Source: Demequina rhizosphaerae (lineage in GTDB: Bacteria > Actinomycetota > Actinomycetes > Actinomycetales > Demequinaceae). From it: a DNA stretch of 64,000 nucleotides. The position numbers and the translations under genes were made by a program. The notes beneath the pieces were generated by a model. The model saw nothing but the letters and a program-made list of their open reading frames with translations. It was not told the origin of the DNA and ran no database searches. Location: the NCBI RefSeq assembly GCF_000971255.1, contig NZ_BBMC01000009.1:1-64000 (forward strand), given 5' to 3'. Positions 17,061 to 26,028 of the stretch are shown piece after piece (position 1 is the stretch's first letter; every line of letters begins with the position of its first letter).

Positions 17061-17147
17061 GCTTCTCCCCATCCGTTCCTGCGCGCGCCGCCGCTGCGGC
17101 CGCGTACGCGACTGTACCTCGCGCCCGCAGCGCGGCGGGCGCCGGGC

Positions 17148-18587
17148 CTAGCCCCAGACGAGACCCTGCGACGGGTCGCTCATCACCCGGCCCACGTCCG
17201 CGAGCACGCGGGCGCCGAGCTCGCCGTCGACCAGCCGGTGGTCGAAGCTGAGCGCGAGCTGCGTGACCCAGCGCACCTTGATCTCGCCCTCGTGGACCCA
17301 CGGCTGCTCGCGGATCGCGCCGAACGCGAGGATCGCGGACTCGCCGGGGTTGAGGATCGGCGTGCCGGTGTCGATCCCGAGCGGGCCGACGTTGGTGATG
17401 GAGATCGTGCCGCCGGAGAGCGCCGCGGGAGGGGTGCGGTTCTCGCGCGCGAGGGCCGTGAGCTCGCCGATCTCGGCCGCGAGCTCGTGCAGCGGGAGCC
17501 GGTGCGCGTCCTTGATGTTGGGCACGAGCAGGCCGCGCGGCGTCGAGGCCGCGATGCCGAGGTTGACGAAGTGCTTGTAGACGATCTCCTGCGCCTCGTC
17601 GTCCCACGAGGCGTTGATCTCGGGGTGGCGGCGCACCGCGAGCAGCAGCGCCTTCGCGACGATGAGCAGCGGCGTCACGCGCACGTCCTGGAACTCGCGG
17701 TCCGCCTTGAGCCGCGCGACCAGGTGCATCGTCTCGGTGACGTCGGCCGTGTGGAAGACCGTGACGTGAGGCGCGGTGAACGCCGACTTCACCATGGCCT
17801 CCGCGGTGCGCTTGCGCACCGAGCGCACGGGCACGCGGGTCGAGCGGCCGCCGTCCTTCGAGTAGCCGGACTCGAGCCACGGCTGGTCGTCGCCCGCGTA
17901 CGTCGCGAGGCTGCGCGCCGACATCGCCTGCGCCGCCTGCTCGACGTCCTCGCGCGTGACCAGGCCGCCGGGGCCCGACGGGGTGACGGTGGTGAGGTCC
18001 ACGCCGAGCTCGCGCGCGAGCTTGCGCACGGGGGGCTTGGCGAGCACGGGGTACTCGCTCGCCTCGTCGGCGCCGCCGATCGGGTCGAGCGCACCGTCGC
18101 GGCGCGGGCGGCGCTGCGCGGAGCCCGCCTTGACGCCGTAGCCGACGAGCACCGCGCCGGAGCCGTCCTGCGCGGGGGACGATGCGGCGGGGGACGATGC
18201 GGCGGGCGCCGGGGCAGCCGGGGCCTCGGGGGCGGCGGCGGGCGCAGGCGCCGGCGCCGGGGCGGCGGACTCCTCCACGACGGCCTCCGCGGCGACCGCG
18301 TCCTGCGCGACCGGCGCATCGTCCGCGGGCGCCTCGCCGTCGGGGTCGACGTCGAACTCGGCGATCGCGACGCCGACCTCGACCGTGTCGCCCTCCTGCG
18401 CGAGAAGGCGGACCACGACGCCGTCGAACGGGCACGGCAGCTCGACGAGCGACTTGGCGGTCTCGATCTCGACGAGCGGCTGGTTGACCTCGACCGTGTC
18501 GCCGGGCGCGACGCGCCACGTGACGATGTCCGCCTCGGTCAGGCCCTCGCCGGCGTCCGGCATGTGGAAGGTCTCGATGGTGGGCAT
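17148..18587 (-). CDS. bkdC: 2-oxoacid dehydrogenase E2 acyltransferase (branched-chain type)
   Basis: 479 aa. Lipoyl domain 1-78 with lipoyl lysine K45 (IETAKSLVEL), then an Ala/Pro-rich linker (about 85-155). This is followed by a peripheral-subunit-binding domain (VLAKPPVRKLARELG) and a catalytic domain ending in SFDHRLVDG, with catalytic H450 and D454. Passes the acyl group from E1 to CoA. The gene order E1a-E1b-E2 and the separate alpha and beta E1 subunits favour the branched-chain 2-oxoacid complex, which makes branched acyl-CoA primers for iso/anteiso fatty acids; a pyruvate dehydrogenase role is not excluded. No E3 gene is in the window. The linker carries two direct GCATCGTCC motifs encoding ASSP repeats. 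Confidence 0.88.
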   Translation of the reverse strand: MPTIETFHMPDAGEGLTEADIVTWRVAPGDTVEVNQPLVEIETAKSLVELPCPFDGVVVRLLAQEGDTVEVGVAIAEFDVDPDGEAPADDAPVAQDAVAAEAVVEESAAPAPAPAPAAAPEAPAAPAPAASSPAASSPAQDGSGAVLVGYGVKAGSAQRRPRRDGALDPIGGADEASEYPVLAKPPVRKLARELGVDLTTVTPSGPGGLVTREDVEQAAQAMSARSLATYAGDDQPWLESGYSKDGGRSTRVPVRSVRKRTAEAMVKSAFTAPHVTVFHTADVTETMHLVARLKADREFQDVRVTPLLIVAKALLLAVRRHPEINASWDDEAQEIVYKHFVNLGIAASTPRGLLVPNIKDAHRLPLHELAAEIGELTALARENRTPPAALSGGTISITNVGPLGIDTGTPILNPGESAILAFGAIREQPWVHEGEIKVRWVTQLALSFDHRLVDGELGARVLADVGRVMSDPSQGLVWG

Positions 18588-18597
18588 GCGCGGCCTC

Positions 18598-19611
18598 TCA
18601 GTGCGTCATCACGCGGTCGACGGCGTCGAGCACGCGATCAAGGTTGGGCAGGTAGTCGTGCTCCAGCTTGCTGCCAGGGTAGGGCGCGTGGAAGCCGCCC
18701 ACCCGGAGCACCGGCGCGTGGAGGTGGAAGAAGGCCTCCTCGGCGATGCGGGCCGACAGCTCCGCGCCCGGGCCGTACGCGGTGGGGGCCTCGTGCACGA
18801 TGACGACGCGCCCCGTGCGCTTGGCGGACCGGACCACGGTGGCGGAGTCGAGCGGGGAGATCGACCGCAGGTCGACGACCTCGACGCTCGTGCCGTCCGC
18901 GCCGGCGACCTCCGCCGCCTGCAGCGCGAGGCGCACGGTGGGCCCGTACGCGACGAGCGTGACGTCGGTGCCGGAGCGGGCCACGCGGCCGCGGGACATC
19001 TCGGCGGTGCCGGCGGAGGCGCCGTCCTCGGCGGACAGCTGCGCGTCCACGCGACCCTCGTCGACCTCTCCCTTGTCCCAGTAGCGGGCCTTGGGCTCGA
19101 AGAAGAGGACCGGGTCGGGCGACGCGATCGCCTGCTGGATCATGTCGTACGCGTCCTGCGGCGTCGCGGGCGAGATCGCGCGCAGGCCCGCGGTGTGCGC
19201 GAACAGCGCCTCGGGGCTCTCCGAGTGGTGCTCGACGGCGCCGATGCCGCCGGCGAACGGCACGCGGATCACCACGGGCAGCTGGATGCGGCCCTGCGAG
19301 CGGTAGTGCATCTTCGCGAGCTGGGTCGTGATCTGGTCGTAGGCCGGGAAGATGAAGCCGTCGAACTGGATCTCGATGACCGGCCGGTAGCCGCGCATCG
19401 CCATGCCGATCGCGGTGCCGACGATGCCGGACTCCGCGAGCGGGGTGTCCATGACGCGGTCCGGGCCGAAGTCCTTCCACAGCCCGTCGGTCACGCGGAA
19501 GACGCCGCCGAGCTGGCCGATGTCCTCGCCCATGAGGAGGACCTTCTCGTCGCGGTCCATCGCGGCGCGCAGGCCGCGGTTGATCGCGCCCGCCATCGTC
19601 ATCTGGGTCAC
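18598..19611 (-). CDS. bkdB: 2-oxoacid dehydrogenase E1 beta subunit
   Basis: 337 aa. Pyrimidine-binding and C-terminal transketolase domains: GEDIGQLGGVFRVTDGL (about 29) and PLAESGIVGTAIGMA (about 57), which carries the TPP-contacting glutamate region. GTG 19611 overlaps the stop of the alpha gene (GTGA), and the E2 gene begins 10 bp downstream, so this is a tight operon. With the alpha subunit it decarboxylates branched 2-oxoacids using thiamine diphosphate. Confidence 0.9.
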   Translation of the reverse strand: MTQMTMAGAINRGLRAAMDRDEKVLLMGEDIGQLGGVFRVTDGLWKDFGPDRVMDTPLAESGIVGTAIGMAMRGYRPVIEIQFDGFIFPAYDQITTQLAKMHYRSQGRIQLPVVIRVPFAGGIGAVEHHSESPEALFAHTAGLRAISPATPQDAYDMIQQAIASPDPVLFFEPKARYWDKGEVDEGRVDAQLSAEDGASAGTAEMSRGRVARSGTDVTLVAYGPTVRLALQAAEVAGADGTSVEVVDLRSISPLDSATVVRSAKRTGRVVIVHEAPTAYGPGAELSARIAEEAFFHLHAPVLRVGGFHAPYPGSKLEHDYLPNLDRVLDAVDRVMTH

Positions 19612-20738
19612 GCGTGCACCCCCTGGTCCGCGAACGAGCGCTCGTAGCGCTCGAACCAGGCGCGCTCGGCGTCGACGGTCGCGTGGGGCTCGGCGTAGAC
19701 GTGCTCGAACATGCTCCCGACCGCGGGGACCTCCCACGACCGGACGGTCTCGCGGGTGCGGCGGCCGAGCTCCTTGACCTCGGCCGCGACGGCCTCCCGC
19801 GCATCGTCCCCGAGCTCGCCCAGCGAGGACAGATAGGTGTCGAGGCGCGCGATCGGGTCGCGCTCGGCCCAGTAGGACTCGTCGGCGCGGGTGCGGTACC
19901 GGGTGGGGTCGTCGGACGTCGTGTGCGCGCCCATGCGGTAGGTGAAGGCCTCGATGAGCACCGGCCCGCCGCCCGAGCGGGCGCGCTCGAGCGCCCACCG
20001 CGTCACGGCGTAGCAGGCGACGACGTCGTTGCCGTCGACCCGGACGGACGGGATCCCGAAGCCCGCGCCGCGCTGGGCGAGCGGGACGCGGCTCTGGCGC
20101 GTCACGGGCTCGGAGATCGCGAACTGGTTGTTCTGCACGAAGAAGACGACCGGCGCATCGTGCACCGCGGCGAAGACCATCGCCTCGCTGACGTCGCCCT
20201 GGCTGGTCGCGCCGTCGCCGAAGTAGCAGACCACGGCGCCGTCGCGCGCCGGGTCGCCCGTGCCGACGAGACCGTCGCGGTCCATCGCCATGGCGTAGCC
20301 GGTCGCGTGCAGCGAGTGCGCGCCGATCACGAGGGTGTAGAGGTGGAAGCGGTGCGCCTCCGGGTCCCACGCGCCGTGCTGGAGGCCGCGGAAGATGCGC
20401 AGGATCTCCGGCAGGTCGACGCCGCGCGTGAGCGCGACGCCGTGCTCGCGGTACGAGGGGAAGACGAAGTCGTTGCCGTTGAGCGCGTGGCCGGAGCCGA
20501 TCTGCGCGGCCTCCTGGCCCAGCGACTGGACCCACAGGCCGAGCTCGCCCTGACGCTGCAGGCTCGTGGCCTCGTTGTCGAACGCGCGCACCACGGTCAT
20601 GTCGTGCCACATCCGGCGCAGGGTCGCCGCGTCGAGGTCCTCGGCGTAGCGATCGAAGTCGGGGTGCGGGATGCGCTCCCCGGTGCGCGTGAGCATCGTG
20701 ACGAGGTCGTCGTCGGTGTGCGGACCGTGTGCTTCCAC
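19608..20738 (-). CDS. bkdA: 2-oxoacid dehydrogenase E1 alpha subunit
   Basis: 376 aa. TPP-binding motif GDGATSQGDVSEAMVFAA ending in NN about 30 residues after GDG, and the phosphorylation-loop-like region YRMGAHTTSDDPTRYR. GTG 20738 was chosen because GAAGGAGCACCC is well placed upstream. It is the first gene of the operon, and a double palindromic operator lies 50-85 bp upstream. The beta gene overlaps its stop. Confidence 0.9.
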   Translation of the reverse strand: MEAHGPHTDDDLVTMLTRTGERIPHPDFDRYAEDLDAATLRRMWHDMTVVRAFDNEATSLQRQGELGLWVQSLGQEAAQIGSGHALNGNDFVFPSYREHGVALTRGVDLPEILRIFRGLQHGAWDPEAHRFHLYTLVIGAHSLHATGYAMAMDRDGLVGTGDPARDGAVVCYFGDGATSQGDVSEAMVFAAVHDAPVVFFVQNNQFAISEPVTRQSRVPLAQRGAGFGIPSVRVDGNDVVACYAVTRWALERARSGGGPVLIEAFTYRMGAHTTSDDPTRYRTRADESYWAERDPIARLDTYLSSLGELGDDAREAVAAEVKELGRRTRETVRSWEVPAVGSMFEHVYAEPHATVDAERAWFERYERSFADQGVHA

Positions 20739-20986
20739 GGGTGCTCCTTCCGTTCCGCGGGCGGGACGCTGGGGGCGCCCGCGCCGTAACCTACGCCAGC
20801 GTAGGCTACGGAACCGTAGGTTATCAACCGAGGGGTCGGACGATGCGCGGCGCGCCGCCTCCCACAGCGCCCCGGGAACGCCGGGCGGGCCGTCGACGTT
20901 GGCTCGCACGCACCCCTCAGGCGCCAGCCTGTAGCGTGGGGCCGACGCGCGCCCCGTGTGGGACGCGCACGATCAGGAGGCAAGGC
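20739..20986. promoter_or_regulatory. Divergent promoter region of E1 alpha and cysQ
   Basis: 248 bp. The left part has the E1 alpha ribosome-binding site and operator (20787-20823). A GGACGATGC motif sits at 20838-20846. On the plus strand TAGCGT (about 20932) can be a -10 for cysQ, followed by AGGAGG just before the ATG. Confidence 0.5.
20787..20823. promoter_or_regulatory. Double palindromic operator upstream of the 2-oxoacid dehydrogenase operon
   Basis: Two abutting palindromes: CCTACG-CCAG-CGTAGG (20790-20805) and CTACGG-AA-CCGTAG (20806-20819), inside an outer TAACC...GGTTA pair. This size and symmetry are typical of TetR-type regulators, which often bind as paired dimers. The regulator gene is not in the window. 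Confidence 0.7.
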
Positions 20987-21751
20987 ATGGCAGACCAGGA
21001 CGTCGCCGACGCGACGCTCGCCGCGATGCTCGCGCGGGCCGCGGGCGAGGAGCTGCTGCGGGTGCGCCGCGAGTCGGGCCTGGAGGGCAAGGAGCTGGGC
21101 AACGCCGGCGATGCCGCGGCCCAGGAGGTGCTGGCGGCGCTGCTGGCCGAGCACCGCCCGGACGACGCGGTGCTGTCCGAGGAGGCCAAGGACTCCGCGG
21201 CGCGTCTGAGCGCGGACCGCGTGTGGATCATCGACCCGCTCGACGGCACCCGGGAGTTCTCCGAGGGCCGCGCGGACTGGGCGGTCCACGTCGCGCTGTG
21301 GGAGAGGGGCGAGCTGACGCTGGGCGTCGTCGCGATCCCGGGCGAGGACCTCGTGCTGTCGTCGGCGGACGCCCCCGCGGTGCCCGCGCGCGACGAGTCG
21401 GCGCCGCTGCGCCTGGCCGTGTCGCGCTCGCGCCCGCCGGCCGTGACCGAGCCGGTGCGCGCCGCGCTGGACGCGGAGCTCATGCCGATGGGCTCGGCGG
21501 GCGTGAAGATCGCCGCCGTGGCCCGTGGCCAGGTGGACGCGTACGTCCACGCGGGAGGCCAGTACGAGTGGGACTCCGCGGCTCCGGTCGCGTTCGCCCG
21601 TGCCGCGGGCCTGCACACCTCGCGGGTCGACGGCACCCCCCTCGTCTACAATGACTCGGACCCTTACCTTCCGGACCTGGTCGTGTGCCGTCCGGACCTC
21701 GCGCCGCGGATCCTCGCGGCGATCTCGGACTACACCGACGGAGACTCTTGA
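20987..21751 (+). CDS. cysQ: 3'(2'),5'-bisphosphate nucleotidase CysQ
   Basis: 254 aa, inositol-monophosphatase fold, metal-dependent. Removes the 3'-phosphate of PAP, the by-product of sulfotransferases and PAPS reductase, and can also act on PAPS. Metal-site motifs are EEAKD (about 66), DPLDGTREF (about 82) and a late WDSAAPVAFARAAG. ATG 20987 has a perfect AGGAGG. Its stop overlaps the ATG of cysD (TGATG), so it is the first gene of the sulfate-activation operon. Recycling PAP points to active sulfotransferases. Confidence 0.85.
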   Translation: MADQDVADATLAAMLARAAGEELLRVRRESGLEGKELGNAGDAAAQEVLAALLAEHRPDDAVLSEEAKDSAARLSADRVWIIDPLDGTREFSEGRADWAVHVALWERGELTLGVVAIPGEDLVLSSADAPAVPARDESAPLRLAVSRSRPPAVTEPVRAALDAELMPMGSAGVKIAAVARGQVDAYVHAGGQYEWDSAAPVAFARAAGLHTSRVDGTPLVYNDSDPYLPDLVVCRPDLAPRILAAISDYTDGDS

Positions 21752-22653
21752 TGACGGCGACCTCGTTCAGCCAGCTGGATGCGCTGGAGGCGGAGGCTAT
21801 TCACATCGTGCGCGAGGTTGTCGCGCAGATGGAGCGTCCGGCCCTGCTGTTCTCGGGTGGCAAGGACTCGATCGTCCTGCTGCACATTGCTTTGAAGGCG
21901 TTCGCGCCGGCGCGGCTGCCGATGCCGGTGGTGCACATCGACACGGGCCACAACTTCCCTGAGGTGATCGACTATCGCGACCGGATCGTGGCCGAGCACG
22001 GCCTGAACCTGGTGGTGGGGTCGGTGCAGGAGGCCATCGACAAGGGCACGGTGCGGGAGGAGCCCAACGGCTCGCGCAACCGTATCCAGACGCCGGTGCT
22101 GCTCGACACGATCGAGAAGAACCGTTTCGACGCGGCCATGGGTGGTGCGCGTCGCGACGAGGAGAAGGCCCGTGCGAAGGAGCGCGTGTTCTCGTTCCGT
22201 GACGAGTTCGGCCAGTGGGATCCGCGCAACCAGCGTCCCGAGCTGTGGAGCCTGTACAACGGCCGGGTGCACATGGGCGAGTCGATCCGTGTGTTCCCGC
22301 TGTCCAACTGGACCGAGCTGGACATCTGGGACTACATCAACTCCCGCGGCATCGAGGTGCCGTCGATCTACATGGCGCACGAGCGTGACGTGTTCCACCG
22401 TGACGGCATGTGGATGGCGGCCAACGAGTTCTGCACGCCTCGTGAGGGCGAGATGATCGAGCGGCGCACGGTGCGCTACCGCACCGTCGGCGACGCGACG
22501 CTGACGGCGGCGGTGCTGTCGGACGCGGACACGATCGACAAGATCATCGCGGAGACCGCGGCGACACGACTGACTGAGCGCGGTGCCACGCGCGGCGACG
22601 ACCGGGTGTCGGAGGCCGCGATGGAGGACCGCAAGAAGGAAGGGTACTTCTGA
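21751..22653 (+). CDS. cysD: Sulfate adenylyltransferase subunit 2 (CysD)
   Basis: 300 aa. ATP pyrophosphatase (PP-loop) subunit that forms APS from sulfate and ATP. SGGKDS loop at 35-40, and conserved AAMGGARRDEEKARAKER and FPLSNWTELDIWDYI. The length is normal. ATG 21751 overlaps the cysQ stop, and the stop overlaps the cysN ATG. The 5' half uses more T-ending codons (GTTGTC, TTCTCGGGTGGC) than its neighbours, which may reflect a highly expressed gene or separate ancestry. Confidence 0.95.
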   Translation: MTATSFSQLDALEAEAIHIVREVVAQMERPALLFSGGKDSIVLLHIALKAFAPARLPMPVVHIDTGHNFPEVIDYRDRIVAEHGLNLVVGSVQEAIDKGTVREEPNGSRNRIQTPVLLDTIEKNRFDAAMGGARRDEEKARAKERVFSFRDEFGQWDPRNQRPELWSLYNGRVHMGESIRVFPLSNWTELDIWDYINSRGIEVPSIYMAHERDVFHRDGMWMAANEFCTPREGEMIERRTVRYRTVGDATLTAAVLSDADTIDKIIAETAATRLTERGATRGDDRVSEAAMEDRKKEGYF

Positions 22654-23900
22654 TGGATCTTCTCCGTTTCGCGACCGCGGGTTCGGTCGACGACGGCAAG
22701 TCCACCCTCATCGGCCGTCTGCTGTACGACAGCAAGTCGATCTTCGAGGACCAGCTCGACGCGGTCGAGATGGCCTCCAAGGCGCGCGGCACCGAGTACA
22801 CCGACCTGGCGCTGCTGACCGATGGTCTTCGTGCCGAGCGTGAGCAGGGCATCACCATCGATGTCGCCTACCGCTACTTCGCGACCCCCAAGCGCAAGTT
22901 CATCATCGCGGACACGCCCGGCCACCAGCAGTACACGCGCAACATGGTCACCGGTGCCTCCACCGCGGACCTCGCGATCATCCTGGTCGACGCCCGCAAG
23001 GGCATGACGGAGCAGTCGCGTCGTCACGCCACCATCGCGTCGCTGCTGCGGGTGCCCCACGTGGTCCTCGCGGTCAACAAGATGGACCTGGTGGGCTGGT
23101 CCGAGGAGCGCTTCAACGAGATCTACGACGAGTTCACCACGTTCTCGGCCAAGCTCGACGTGCCCGACCTGACCGCGATCCCGCTGTCGGCGCTGCTGGG
23201 CGACAACGTCGTCGAGCGGTCCGTGAACATGCCCTGGTACGGCGGCGCCTCCCTGATGCACCACCTCGAGCACGTCCACATCGCCTCGGACCGCAACCTT
23301 CAGGACGTGCGCTTCCCCGTCCAGTACGTCATCCGTCCCATGCGCAACGAGGTCCACGACTACCGCGGCTTCGCCGGACAGGTCGCCTCGGGCATCATCA
23401 AGGTCGGCGACGAGGTCATGGCGCTGCCCTCGGGCATGACGTCCAAGGTCGCCGCGATCGACGGCCCGGGCGGCCCCCTCGAGCAGGCCATGCCGCCGAT
23501 GTCGGTCACGCTGCGCCTCGAGGACGAGATCGACGTCTCCCGCGGCGACGTGATCTGCCGCGTGGGCAACCACCCCGAGCCCACCCAGGACCTCGACGCG
23601 ACCATCTGCTGGATGGACTCCGACGCGCTGACCATCGGCCGCAAGCTCGGGATCCTGCACACCACCCGCATGGCCCGCGCCATGGTCAAGGACATCGCCT
23701 ACGAGCTCGACGTCAACACGCTGCACCGCAACACCGACGCCACCGAGCTGAACCTGAACTCCCTGGGCCGGGTCAAGCTGCGCGTCACCAGCCCCCTGCT
23801 GGTCGACGACTACGCCGACAACCGCACCACCGGATCGTTCATCCTCATCGACGAGGCGACCAACCGCACCGTCGGCGCAGGCGTGGTCCGCGAGCACTAG
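22653..23900 (+). CDS. cysN: Sulfate adenylyltransferase subunit 1, GTPase (CysN)
   Basis: 415 aa, elongation-factor-like GTPase that drives APS formation with CysD. G1 GSVDDGKST (10-18), G3 DTPGHQQY, G4 NKMDL. Two beta-barrel domains follow. No CysC kinase domain is fused, unlike NodQ-type proteins; the kinase is a separate gene at 24895. ATG overlaps the cysD stop (TGATG), and the next gene starts directly after the stop with no gap. Confidence 0.95.
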   Translation: MDLLRFATAGSVDDGKSTLIGRLLYDSKSIFEDQLDAVEMASKARGTEYTDLALLTDGLRAEREQGITIDVAYRYFATPKRKFIIADTPGHQQYTRNMVTGASTADLAIILVDARKGMTEQSRRHATIASLLRVPHVVLAVNKMDLVGWSEERFNEIYDEFTTFSAKLDVPDLTAIPLSALLGDNVVERSVNMPWYGGASLMHHLEHVHIASDRNLQDVRFPVQYVIRPMRNEVHDYRGFAGQVASGIIKVGDEVMALPSGMTSKVAAIDGPGGPLEQAMPPMSVTLRLEDEIDVSRGDVICRVGNHPEPTQDLDATICWMDSDALTIGRKLGILHTTRMARAMVKDIAYELDVNTLHRNTDATELNLNSLGRVKLRVTSPLLVDDYADNRTTGSFILIDEATNRTVGAGVVREH

Positions 23901-24893
23901 ATGGACGTAGGACTCATCGCGGCCGCCGCTGCCATCGGCGTGGTGGTCGGCCTGACCGGCATGGGCGGCGGCGCCCTCATGACGCCCACCCTCGTGCTGT
24001 TCTTCGGCATCCCCGCCCCCGTCGCGGTGTCATCCGACATCGTCGCGGCGGCCGCGATGAAGCCCTTCGGCTCCTGGGTCCACATCCGCAACAAGACCGT
24101 CAACTGGCAGCTCGTCCGCCTGCTGGTCTACGGCTCGGTCCCCGCCGCCTTCCTCGGCGTCCTCGTCCAGCACGCCATCGGCGATGTCGAGACCATCGAG
24201 AAGTTCACCAAGGGCGCCCTGGGCGTGGCCCTCATCATCGCCTCCGCCGGCCTGCTGCTGCGCGCCTACCTGCGCCTGCGCGAACGCGCCCGCTCCCGCG
24301 ACGGCTCCGCCCCGCCCCTGCCCAAGGAACGCCCCGACGTCGTCCCCCGCCCCGTCCCCACCATCATCGTCGGCGTCATCGGCGGCGTCATGGTCGGCCT
24401 CACCTCGGTGGGCTCGGGCTCGCTCATCATCATCGCCCTGATGGCCCTCTACCCGGCGCTCAAGGCCTCCCAGCTCGTCGGCACCGACCTCGTCCAGGCC
24501 GTCCCCCTCGTCGTGTCCGCCGCCATCGCCCACCTCATGTTCGGCGACGTCGACTGGACCGTCACCATCCCCGTCATCATCGGCTCCATCCCCGGCACCT
24601 ACCTCGGCGCCCACCTCTCCTCGCGCGTGTCCGGCGGGCTCGTCCGCCGCGCCCTCGCGATGGTGCTGCTCATCTCCGGCCTCAAGATGCTCGGCGTGTC
24701 CAACGAGCTCACCCTCGCCGCCCTCGGCGCCGCCCTCATCGGCGGCACCCTCGCCTGGGGCCTCATCCGCCACCAGCTCGGCTTCCGCTTCTTCATCTGG
24801 CAGGACAAGCGCGCCAAGGCCGCCGCGCAGGCCGCGAAGGAGTCCCCCCAGGTCGCACCCCCCAAGGACCCCGCCCACGACAAGGAGAGCTGA
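23901..24893 (+). CDS. TauE/SafE (DUF81) family transporter, probable sulfate or sulfite carrier
   Basis: 330 aa, about eight transmembrane helices in two repeats: GLTGMGGGALMTPTLVLFF in the first and GLTSVGSGSLIIIAL in the second, the family signatures. A charged cytoplasmic loop (about 125-150) and tail (about 305-330) are present. The ATG directly follows the cysN stop. Members of this family beside cys genes in other Actinobacteria (the corynebacterial CysZ type) are credited with sulfate uptake; sulfite export is the other known role. Its place between APS-forming and APS kinase genes favours sulfate supply. Confidence 0.8.
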   Translation: MDVGLIAAAAAIGVVVGLTGMGGGALMTPTLVLFFGIPAPVAVSSDIVAAAAMKPFGSWVHIRNKTVNWQLVRLLVYGSVPAAFLGVLVQHAIGDVETIEKFTKGALGVALIIASAGLLLRAYLRLRERARSRDGSAPPLPKERPDVVPRPVPTIIVGVIGGVMVGLTSVGSGSLIIIALMALYPALKASQLVGTDLVQAVPLVVSAAIAHLMFGDVDWTVTIPVIIGSIPGTYLGAHLSSRVSGGLVRRALAMVLLISGLKMLGVSNELTLAALGAALIGGTLAWGLIRHQLGFRFFIWQDKRAKAAAQAAKESPQVAPPKDPAHDKES

Positions 24894-24894
24894 C

Positions 24895-26007
24895 GTGCTC
24901 GAGCTCCGCCTCACCCCCCGCCAGCTGAACGAGCTCGAGCTCATGCGCGCCGGCGCGTACGGAGCGGAGCTGCGCTACGAGCTGCCGACGGGCGACGCCC
25001 ACGTCGCGACACTCCTCGTGGGCGACATCGCCGTCCCGGCCGCGATCGAGCTCCTCGACACCGAGGCCACCCCCGTCGCCCGCGTCGACGTCGCCGGCTC
25101 CCACACCACCGGCGCCGGCACCTGGGTCGCGGGAGACGTCACGATGCTGCGCGAGCCCGCGTCCGCCGCGTTCGCGGAGATCCGCCCGCGCGCCTCGCTG
25201 CCGATGCTCGACCACGCGACCCTCGCCCTGGGCAACGACGTCTCCGACCGCGACGACGACATCGTCCTCGTCGACCACGGCGACGTCGAGGCGCTCAGCC
25301 GCGCCGTCACGGCCGCCCGCCGAGCCGACCGCGAGGTCCGCGTCCTGCCCCGCCCCGCGGCCGCCCACCTGGACGCCGCCGCGACGGACGAGCTCCTCAC
25401 CCACCTCACCGAGGTCGTCTTCGCCTCCACCGTCGCCACGCGCCGCCACGCCGGCCGCGCCCGCGGCGCCGGCATGGTGATCCTGCTGTCGGGCCTGTCC
25501 GGCTCGGGCAAGTCGACCATCGCCCGCCAGCTCACCCGCCGCCTGCGGGCCGAGAGCCACCAGCGCGTCACGCTGCTCGACGGCGACGAGGTCCGCGCGA
25601 TGCTGTCCTCGGGTCTGGGCTTCTCCCGCGCCGACCGCGAGCTCAACGTGCGCCGCATCGGCTGGGTCGCCGCCCAGCTCGCCGCGCACGGCGGCATCGC
25701 CGTGTGCGCCCCGATCGCGCCGTACACGTCCATACGCGCCGAGATGCGCGCGATGGCCGAGGAGCACGGCCGCTTCATGCTGGTCCACGTCGCCACCCCC
25801 CTCGAGGTGTGCGAGGCGCGCGACCGCAAGGGCCTCTACGCGAAGGCCCGCGCCGGCGAGATCAAGGAGTTCACCGGCATCTCCGACCCGTACGAGACGC
25901 CGCTCGACGCGGACGTCGTGGTCGGCGACAGCGACGAGTCCGTCGAGGACGCGGCCGAGGCGATCCTCCGGGCCGCGATCCAGCCCGAGTCCAGCTACGT
26001 CATCTGA
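24895..26007 (+). CDS. cysC: Adenylylsulfate kinase with N-terminal extension (CysC)
   Basis: 370 aa. C-terminal 180 residues are APS kinase: Walker A GLSGSGKST at about 200-208, DGDEVR, and the RxDRELNVRRIG region. This makes PAPS from APS and ATP. Residues 1-185 are an extra domain, beginning LTPRQLNELELMRAGAYG, that resembles the N-terminal PUA-like domain of ATP sulfurylases. Its catalytic half is missing, so it may be regulatory. The GTG start is 1 nt after the upstream stop. It is the last gene of the operon; the acyltransferase gene converges 21 bp away. Confidence 0.85.
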   Translation: MLELRLTPRQLNELELMRAGAYGAELRYELPTGDAHVATLLVGDIAVPAAIELLDTEATPVARVDVAGSHTTGAGTWVAGDVTMLREPASAAFAEIRPRASLPMLDHATLALGNDVSDRDDDIVLVDHGDVEALSRAVTAARRADREVRVLPRPAAAHLDAAATDELLTHLTEVVFASTVATRRHAGRARGAGMVILLSGLSGSGKSTIARQLTRRLRAESHQRVTLLDGDEVRAMLSSGLGFSRADRELNVRRIGWVAAQLAAHGGIAVCAPIAPYTSIRAEMRAMAEEHGRFMLVHVATPLEVCEARDRKGLYAKARAGEIKEFTGISDPYETPLDADVVVGDSDESVEDAAEAILRAAIQPESSYVI

Positions 26008-26028
26008 CGGGCCGCCCGCCCGCCTGCG

